The notes beneath the pieces were generated by a model. That model was given only the letters and a program-made list of their open reading frames with translations. It ran no database searches and was not told the DNA's origin. The position numbers were made by a program, and so were the translations under genes. This document shows positions 14,608 through 19,171 of a stretch of DNA of 19,171 nucleotides, piece after piece (the stretch's first letter is position 1; the number at the start of each line of letters is the position of its first letter). This DNA comes from an uncultured Oscillospiraceae bacterium (GTDB lineage: Bacteria; Bacillota; Clostridia; Oscillospirales; Oscillospiraceae), in contig CAKTBC010000030.1 of assembly GCA_934533005.1 (NCBI GenBank), positions 1 to 19,171 on the forward strand, written 5' to 3'.

Positions 14608-16107
14608 TTATCTCCCGCGCGGAATAAGGATCAGATCTCCCGGATCTACCGGCCCGGGATTGGCGGATTCGATCAGTTCACAGGTGGAGCCGAACTTTTT
14701 CGCGACGTTCCAGAGCGATTCCGTACCGAGCCGGATCACGATCAGCGACGGGCGTTCCGTTTCCTCCGTATTTTCGTTCTCGTCCAGCTCCATTTCGCTC
14801 ACATACGTAAACTCCGAGGCAGCCGCCATGTTGATCGAGAGCTCAACCGGGCACCGCAATTCTACGGTATTGTCCCCGGCGGCAGCATATATCTCGCCAA
14901 ACCGCGCTGTCTCCGGCAGCGTCATGCCAGTCGATTCCCCGTTTTCAAACGTGAGCGTCAGCACGCGGCTCATGGAAGACAAGCTGCCGCGCTGCGTGCA
15001 GTAGAGCACACGGACGCAGATATTCTCCGAAATGCCATTCTCCGCACATGCGGGGAATGCCGCCGTTACACGGGCATACACGATCTCCTTCGGAGAATCG
15101 GGAGTTTCCAGCGTCTCGCGCACCGACTGCCGCAGTACGGCCGGGCGCGTCGCGCTCAGCGTGCGCACGGTGTCCGTTTTCAGACGGCATGTATTTTTCA
15201 GGCTGTAGGCGTCCGCTATGTAGCGGATCTCTGTTTCGCTGCGGCAGAGCGTCTGTGCACACAGATGCAGCTCCAGATGAAGCGACGTAATGCCGTCGCT
15301 GCCGGAAAGCGGCTCAAGATAGCATCCGCCGGAGGTCAATATCACGGTTGAGAGCTCCGCTTTGCCATTCGCTATGTCGAGGATCTGCGAGAATGGGATA
15401 CGGAAACTCTGATGCTGCGGCGCGTCGTCCCCCGCTGTCAGATAGAGCGTGTCAAGCCGCACCGTTCCCTGCAGGATCATCTTGCCGCCGACCTGCTTGA
15501 GCTCATCAACGCTTTCCGTGTGCGAATAGCAGAGCAGCTTTTCCATCGGCGGGCATCCGGCGGGAAGCTCCGCTTCGTCGGAGACGAGGAAGCTCTTTTC
15601 CTCCACGCCGGAAAGAAAGCAGACGGTTTTCGTATCGGTCAGCGTATAGAGCCCCGGTGTTTGTTCCGCCTCCGCCGGAAGCTCCGCCGTCACGCTGCGG
15701 TAAACAACAACCGCGGCGCAGACACCAGCACGAAACTGGATCTTTCGCGGGTTGAGGAGCTTTGCATCTGCCGACGAAACGCACACATTGGCAGCAAACG
15801 TATCCGTATCCTCCGCACCGCCGGTCTCCGCAGAAAAGACGACCGGAAGCTCCGTTTCGATTCTTTGCAGGCGCTCCGAGCCCTCACCGATGTACAGCAC
15901 CGTTCCGCGTATGTTTCCCTCGAGGCGAATGGTCCCCTGCTGTATCGTTTTGGAGCGCAGATACACCGCGGCGTCCACGTCCAGGATCCGGACAATATCC
16001 GGCAGAGTGTCTGAAACAACCGTTTCCAGCGTTTCCTCGCGGCTGAGTGTATCGGAATAAACAGGAGTGCAGTATTGAATGGCTTCCCGTTTCAGATTGA
16101 CTTCCAT
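14608..16107 (-). CDS. sipL: SipL-like spore coat morphogenesis protein (DUF3794/SPOCS domains plus LysM)
   Basis: The 499-residue protein has an N-terminal region beginning MEVNLKREAIQYCTPVYSDTL, then repeated SPOCS/DUF3794-type beta-rich domains (about 30-150, 165-300 and 315-430). It ends in a LysM domain (about 452-499; ESLWNVAKKF....ELI.AN....PGDLILIP). This is the architecture of SipL, which in Clostridioides difficile binds the coat ATPase SpoIVA and is needed for coat attachment; SpoVID is the functional analogue in Bacillus. Of two nearby starts (16107 and 16113) I prefer 16107, with GAGG seven bases upstream. It lies 59 bases after spoVM, behind a candidate sigma-E promoter. The DUF3794-plus-LysM pattern is clear; orthology to SipL is inferred. 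Confidence 0.85.
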   Translation of the reverse strand: MEVNLKREAIQYCTPVYSDTLSREETLETVVSDTLPDIVRILDVDAAVYLRSKTIQQGTIRLEGNIRGTVLYIGEGSERLQRIETELPVVFSAETGGAEDTDTFAANVCVSSADAKLLNPRKIQFRAGVCAAVVVYRSVTAELPAEAEQTPGLYTLTDTKTVCFLSGVEEKSFLVSDEAELPAGCPPMEKLLCYSHTESVDELKQVGGKMILQGTVRLDTLYLTAGDDAPQHQSFRIPFSQILDIANGKAELSTVILTSGGCYLEPLSGSDGITSLHLELHLCAQTLCRSETEIRYIADAYSLKNTCRLKTDTVRTLSATRPAVLRQSVRETLETPDSPKEIVYARVTAAFPACAENGISENICVRVLYCTQRGSLSSMSRVLTLTFENGESTGMTLPETARFGEIYAAAGDNTVELRCPVELSINMAAASEFTYVSEMELDENENTEETERPSLIVIRLGTESLWNVAKKFGSTCELIESANPGPVDPGDLILIPRGR

Positions 16108-16138
16108 AGGCATTCCTCTCCTTGTCCGTTTTCGGTAT

Positions 16139-16166
16139 ACTTTATGAGAAATGCCCGGAAAATATG
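16139..16166 (-). promoter_or_regulatory. Candidate sigma-E (mother-cell) promoter of sipL
   Basis: On the minus strand CATATT (16166-16161) is followed after 14 bases by CATAAAGT (16146-16139). The Bacillus sigma-E consensus is roughly KMATATT, 14-15 bases, CATACAHT: the -35 core matches fully and the -10 at six of eight positions. The -35 abuts the spoVM stop codon and the predicted start is about 25 bases before sipL. Regulation of sipL by sigma-E is known in C. difficile. Confidence 0.45.
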
Positions 16167-16229
16167 TCACTCCAGCTTCAGAAGCATCCGGTAAAGAAAG
16201 CCGGGAAGCCGGATATAGATGACCTTCAT
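16167..16229 (-). CDS. spoVM: SpoVM-like 20-residue spore membrane-curvature peptide
   Basis: This 20-codon gene (MKVIYIRLPGFLYRMLLKLE) has an ideal ribosome-binding site, GAGGAGGA, seven to eight bases before its ATG. It aligns without gaps to the N-terminus of Bacillus SpoVM (26 residues, MKFYTIKLPKFLGG...): Met1, Lys2, Ile6, Leu8, Pro9, Phe11 and Leu12 are identical and Arg7 replaces Lys7. Pro9 is known to be critical in SpoVM. SpoVM is an amphipathic helix that recognises the convex forespore membrane and recruits SpoIVA. The genomic position after prpC-prkC-rsgA matches Bacillus, where spoVM lies slightly further downstream, and sipL follows here. The peptide lacks the last six residues of the Bacillus form. 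Confidence 0.8.
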   Translation of the reverse strand: MKVIYIRLPGFLYRMLLKLE

Positions 16230-16241
16230 ATACGATCCTCC

Positions 16242-16403
16242 TCAACAGCAATTTCGATTGATGCATATGCCGACGCCGATCAGACACGCGCCGAGCAAGA
16301 ACCACCAGAATCCCACCGGAAGGATCTGCGAGAGCAGGACGATGATCCCCACCGTCACAATGATCCATCCGACGGGATTTTTTCGCCGATTTCCGCGCCG
16401 CAT
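16242..16403 (-). CDS. Small basic membrane protein with C-terminal Cys-Cys, function unknown
   Basis: The 53-residue product has a basic N-terminus (MRRGNRRKNP) and two closely spaced hydrophobic spans (about 11-29 and 31-48) around PVGFWW, then INRNCC at the very end. I do not know its function. ATG 16403 is chosen because GGGGGAT lies six bases upstream; an in-frame ATG at 16427 would add eight residues (MVRIGGLF). Its TGA overlaps the spoVM ribosome-binding site and lies 12 bases before the spoVM start, so the two are probably co-translated. Lying between rsgA and spoVM, it may act in the spore envelope; that is inference. Codon use is typical of a real gene rather than noise. Confidence 0.65.
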   Translation of the reverse strand: MRRGNRRKNPVGWIIVTVGIIVLLSQILPVGFWWFLLGACLIGVGICINRNCC

Positions 16404-16408
16404 AAACA

Positions 16409-16456
16409 ATCCCCCGATGCGCACCATGCTTTACTACATAGTACGCACCGGGGGAT
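16409..16456 (-). terminator. Hairpin between rsgA and the small membrane protein gene
   Basis: ATCCCCCG (16409-16416) pairs with CGGGGGAT (16449-16456). Beyond one mismatch TGCG pairs with CGCA, and an inner TACT/AGTA may close further. On the minus strand the 3' arm is followed by TGTTTATG, so the T-rich tail runs into the start codon and the arm itself carries the GGGGGAT ribosome-binding site. It may work as a weak terminator, an attenuator or a translation block. Confidence 0.55.
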
Positions 16457-16465
16457 CATATGTTC

Positions 16466-17356
16466 TTATTCGCGGACTTCCCAGTCCTTTTTCCGGTTTG
16501 CCTGCTCCCACAGGCAGCGGTAGGAGTCCAGCCGGGACGGGTGGATCTTTCCCTCGTCCGCAGCGGCGCGGACGGCACAGTCCGGCTCGTTGCGGTGGGT
16601 GCAGTCCGTAAACCGGCAGGAACCAAGGTACGGTTCAAACTCCGGAAAACAGTATTGCAGCTCCGCCGGGCGAATGGATTCCATCTGCTCGATATCAAAG
16701 GAGCCGAAGCCCGGCGTATCGGCGACATACCCACCGTTCTCAAGCGAAAAAAGCTCCACATGGCGCGTTGTATGCCGCCCGCGGCCAAGCTTCTGACTGA
16801 CCTCGCCGGTAAGAAGCGAAAGCTTCGGTGAAAGTGCATTCAAAAGGCTGGATTTTCCAACACCGGAGTTGCCCGTAAAAGCGCAGACCCGGCCGGCCAG
16901 GCGCTCGGAGAGCTCCGGCAGCCCCTCGCCGGTAACGGCGCTCGTCCGCACCACGGGGATGCCCGAGGCGGAATAGATCGAGAAAAGTGCGTCGCCGGGG
17001 TTTAGATCGGCCTTGTTGATGCAAAGGAGAAAATTGCAGGAATGATGCGCTGCAAGCGCAGACACCCGGTCAATAAGAAATGGATCCGTGACCGGATTGA
17101 CCGCCGCGGCGAGCATCACCATGAGATCGATGTTCGCGACAGCCGGTCGGATGAAGTAGTTCCGCCGCGGAAGGATCTCCCGCACGCTGCCCGTGCCGTC
17201 CGGCGAAACTTCCAGCCGTACCCGGTCGCCGACAAGGGGACTTGTGCCATCCAGCCGGAATTTGCCTCTGGCGCGGCACGTGATGAGCTCCGCGCCGGTG
17301 TCCACATAGTAATAGCCGCTCAGAGCCTTGATGATACGTCCTTCCATCCGGCTCAC
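16466..17356 (-). CDS. rsgA: Ribosome small subunit-dependent GTPase RsgA
   Basis: RsgA (CpgA/YloQ in Bacillus) is a circularly permuted GTPase that assists 30S maturation. The 296-residue protein has an N-terminal OB fold (MEGRIIKALSGYYYV...), then the permuted motif order G4 NKAD (114-117), SAVTGEG, G1 GNSGVGKSSL (162-171), the GRGRHTTRH switch (191-199) and G3 DTPGF (213-217), and a C-terminal zinc knuckle (Cys247, Cys252, His254, Cys260). The GTG start at 17356 overlaps the prkC stop as GTGA; an ATG at 17347 is an alternative. The prpC-prkC-rsgA linkage is conserved in Firmicutes. Confidence 0.97.
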   Translation of the reverse strand: MSRMEGRIIKALSGYYYVDTGAELITCRARGKFRLDGTSPLVGDRVRLEVSPDGTGSVREILPRRNYFIRPAVANIDLMVMLAAAVNPVTDPFLIDRVSALAAHHSCNFLLCINKADLNPGDALFSIYSASGIPVVRTSAVTGEGLPELSERLAGRVCAFTGNSGVGKSSLLNALSPKLSLLTGEVSQKLGRGRHTTRHVELFSLENGGYVADTPGFGSFDIEQMESIRPAELQYCFPEFEPYLGSCRFTDCTHRNEPDCAVRAAADEGKIHPSRLDSYRCLWEQANRKKDWEVRE

Positions 17357-19077
17357 TCAACGTTCGGGTCCTGGGTCGGGAGCGGCGAGGGCGACGGTGT
17401 CGGCGTCGTTTCAGGACCGAGTGAGATTTGCAGATAGATCTTGGAGTATGCGGGGATCTCCGTTCCCGCCTCGACTGTCTGGCTCACAACGTAGTTTTCC
17501 GGGATCGTATTGTTGTAAACGTAGCTCACAGAAACAAGCGTCAGAGGCGCGGCGGCAAGTTCCGCTTCCGCAGTGGCATAGTCCTTGCCGACGAGGTACG
17601 GCATAATGACCGTTTCGGTTTTGGCGCCCTGACTGATCGTAAGATAGACCGTCGCACCCGCCGGGAGCTTTTCGCCCGGCGAAGGGCTGATCTGCATTAC
17701 GCAGTCCGCCGCCACGTCGTCGGAATCAGCAAACGTTTTGTCCACCACGAAGCCGAGCTTCTCGAGCTCACTCGTTGCTTCACGGTAATCGTAATTGAGC
17801 AGGTTCGGGATTTCGGTTAACATAACGCCTGTGCTCACGGTAAGCGTAACTTTGATGCCGTCCGGGGTCAGCATATAGCTCTTCCCCGCGTCGGGCGACT
17901 GGCCGATGATGATCCCGCGCTCCACGTTCGGATCGATCTCATAAATGAGATCGAAGTTGTATTTGTCCTTAAATTCCTTGCTGTTGATGATCGTCTCGTA
18001 ATTGCTGCCGACAAAGTTGGGAATGGCGACGCGCTGGTTGACAACGAAGATATCGCTCAGAAAATAGTTCCAGAGGAACACGGCGATGATCAGTATGGCA
18101 GCCATCACGCCGAAGAAGCCGGAAAGCATGCTGACGCGGTGGGCACGGCGGCGGCGGCGGATATAATCCTCCTTGCCGAGTTCCCCTGCCGTACTGAGCG
18201 GCGCAACGTTGCCTTCGATCCGGTCGAGAGAACCGTTGAGCGTTTTTTGCAGCGCTTCCAGATCGGCAACAAGCGCATCCGCCGTTTGATAACGCTCGTC
18301 GAGAGATGCGTCCATCGCCTTCATCACGATCTTTTCCAGCGCCTCCGGGACCGACGGCGCGATCTCACGAAGAGGCGCCGGTACGGCGGAGAGGTGCTTG
18401 AGAGCGACCGTACGGTCATCGTCGCCGTCAAACGGCAATTTTCCGGATAGCATTTCGTACATGACGATGCCGAGCGAATAGATATCGCTCCGCCCATCCA
18501 CCGGCAGACCGCGCGCCTGTTCCGGCGAGATATAATGCACCGAGCCGATGGCTTCGTTTTCCACGTCCGGCATTTCGGACTGAAGGTTGGCGATGCCGAA
18601 ATCGGAGACCTTGATGACTCCGTCTTCCACAACGAGGATGTTCTGCGGCTTGATGTCCCGGTGAACGATGCCCTTGCCATGCGCGTGGCTGAGCGCCCTT
18701 GCGATCTGCAGGGAGAAATCCACCGTCTGCGCCGCATCCAGCGGGCCATGCTCCTGAAGGTACTGCTTGAGCGTGACGCCGTCGACCAGCTCCATGACGA
18801 TATATTCCACATGATCGCTGCGGCTGACATCGTAAACGCCGACGATGTTCGGGTGGCTCAGCTTTGCGATCGCCTGCGATTCCGTCTGGAAACGGCGGCG
18901 GAACTTCTCGTTCTTTGCAAGCTCCGGCCGCATGATCTTCACCGCCACATAGCGGTTGAGCCGGTGACACATCGCTTTATATACGACCGCCATGCCGCCG
19001 CTGCCGATGAGCTCCACAAGCTCATACCGGCCGTCGAGCATCATGCCGCGGTATTTGTCCTGATTTTTTGTATCCAT
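17353..19077 (-). CDS. prkC: PASTA-domain Ser/Thr protein kinase (PrkC/PknB)
   Basis: This is a membrane receptor kinase that senses muropeptides or lipid II through extracellular PASTA domains. Counting from ATG 19077 (574 residues): kinase domain about 17-278 with GSGGMAVVY, Lys47, HRDIKPQN (Asp141) and DFG (Asp159); a basic juxtamembrane RRRRRAHR; a membrane span about 320-340; three PASTA domains about 349-416, 420-484 and 489-554; and a Pro/Thr tail. ATG 19077 has GGGGGAA five bases upstream. ATG 19098 overlaps the prpC stop (ATGA) but lacks a ribosome-binding site. The activation loop before GSVHYISPEQ carries Asp/Glu where PrkC-type kinases have Thr. In Bacillus, PrkC acts in stationary phase and spore germination. 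Confidence 0.95.
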   Translation of the reverse strand: MDTKNQDKYRGMMLDGRYELVELIGSGGMAVVYKAMCHRLNRYVAVKIMRPELAKNEKFRRRFQTESQAIAKLSHPNIVGVYDVSRSDHVEYIVMELVDGVTLKQYLQEHGPLDAAQTVDFSLQIARALSHAHGKGIVHRDIKPQNILVVEDGVIKVSDFGIANLQSEMPDVENEAIGSVHYISPEQARGLPVDGRSDIYSLGIVMYEMLSGKLPFDGDDDRTVALKHLSAVPAPLREIAPSVPEALEKIVMKAMDASLDERYQTADALVADLEALQKTLNGSLDRIEGNVAPLSTAGELGKEDYIRRRRRAHRVSMLSGFFGVMAAILIIAVFLWNYFLSDIFVVNQRVAIPNFVGSNYETIINSKEFKDKYNFDLIYEIDPNVERGIIIGQSPDAGKSYMLTPDGIKVTLTVSTGVMLTEIPNLLNYDYREATSELEKLGFVVDKTFADSDDVAADCVMQISPSPGEKLPAGATVYLTISQGAKTETVIMPYLVGKDYATAEAELAAAPLTLVSVSYVYNNTIPENYVVSQTVEAGTEIPAYSKIYLQISLGPETTPTPSPSPLPTQDPNVE

Positions 19078-19094
19078 ATCGTTCCCCCGTAGGT

Positions 19095-19171
19095 TCATCG
19101 GCGTACAAGCGCCAGCGTGACATTGTCGGGCGCGCCGCGTTCCAACGCCATGCGCAAAAGCTCGCGGCAGA
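19095..19171 (-). CDS. prpC: PP2C-family protein phosphatase, C-terminal fragment
   Basis: Only the last 25 codons lie in the window. They read CRELLRMALERGAPDNVTLALVRR, and GAPDNVT is the C-terminal PP2C motif with a metal-binding Asp. PrpC/Stp dephosphorylates the targets of the partner kinase PrkC, whose gene follows immediately. The stop codon overlaps an in-frame ATG of prkC by ATGA. Confidence 0.88.
   Translation of the reverse strand, partial: CRELLRMALERGAPDNVTLALVRR

Noticed and set aside
16108..16368. N-terminal extension of sipL to 16368
   Set aside because: It runs out of frame through spoVM and the small membrane gene, and the family start is at 16107 with a good ribosome-binding site.
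19078..19098. prkC start at ATG 19098
   Set aside because: It overlaps the prpC stop, which would fit coupling, but has no ribosome-binding site. ATG 19077 has GGGGGAA at five bases.

Overview
The window reads as a contiguous chromosomal stretch from an anaerobic, endospore-forming Firmicute of the class Clostridia, most like the Oscillospiraceae/Ruminococcaceae. This rests on gene content and gene order: the xseA-xseB-ispA-dxs-tlyA order, queA-tgt-yajC-TIGR04086, spoIIM-like next to xerD, and prpC-prkC-rsgA followed by spoVM and sipL. The coding regions are GC-rich and the intergenic regions AT-rich. Almost everything is on the minus strand; only dapA and an SLH/SGNH protein are on the plus strand. 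I see no tRNA, rRNA, CRISPR array, insertion sequence or prophage.

Layout by coordinate. 1-1910: start of tlyA and dxs (isoprenoid precursor synthesis), with dxs behind its own promoter. 2021-6277: an operon transcribed asp23-like, nusB, xseA, a Big_2-type lipoprotein, xseB, ispA, with several 4-base stop/start overlaps, ending in an intrinsic terminator. 6396-7896: spoIIM-like and xerD, behind a good sigma-A promoter in an AT-rich, repeat-bearing intergenic region (7897-8191). 8192-9095: yajC and a TIGR04086-type membrane protein, separated by a very strong hairpin that overlaps the second gene's translation start. 9164-11332: queA and tgt (queuosine tRNA modification). 11388-13787: rightward dapA plus a secreted SLH/SGNH protein, ending in a strong terminator. 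13799-14533: yebC. 14608-19171: prpC (3' end), prkC, rsgA, a tiny two-cysteine membrane protein, a 20-codon spoVM and sipL.

The last block is the most rewarding. A 20-residue SpoVM homologue, short enough for ordinary gene calling to miss, sits between rsgA and sipL. SpoVM marks the convex forespore membrane and SipL is the clostridial partner of the coat ATPase SpoIVA, so the two ends of the coat basement layer are encoded side by side. A candidate sigma-E promoter lies between them. The PrkC kinase encoded upstream carries acidic residues where the activation-loop phospho-threonines normally lie.

Two hairpins (8613-8670 and 16409-16456) share one design. Each lies between two genes, carries the downstream gene's G-rich ribosome-binding site in its 3' arm, runs into T-rich bases and the ATG, and has a second in-frame ATG in its loop. 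I saw no wholly new multi-gene defence or mobile system.
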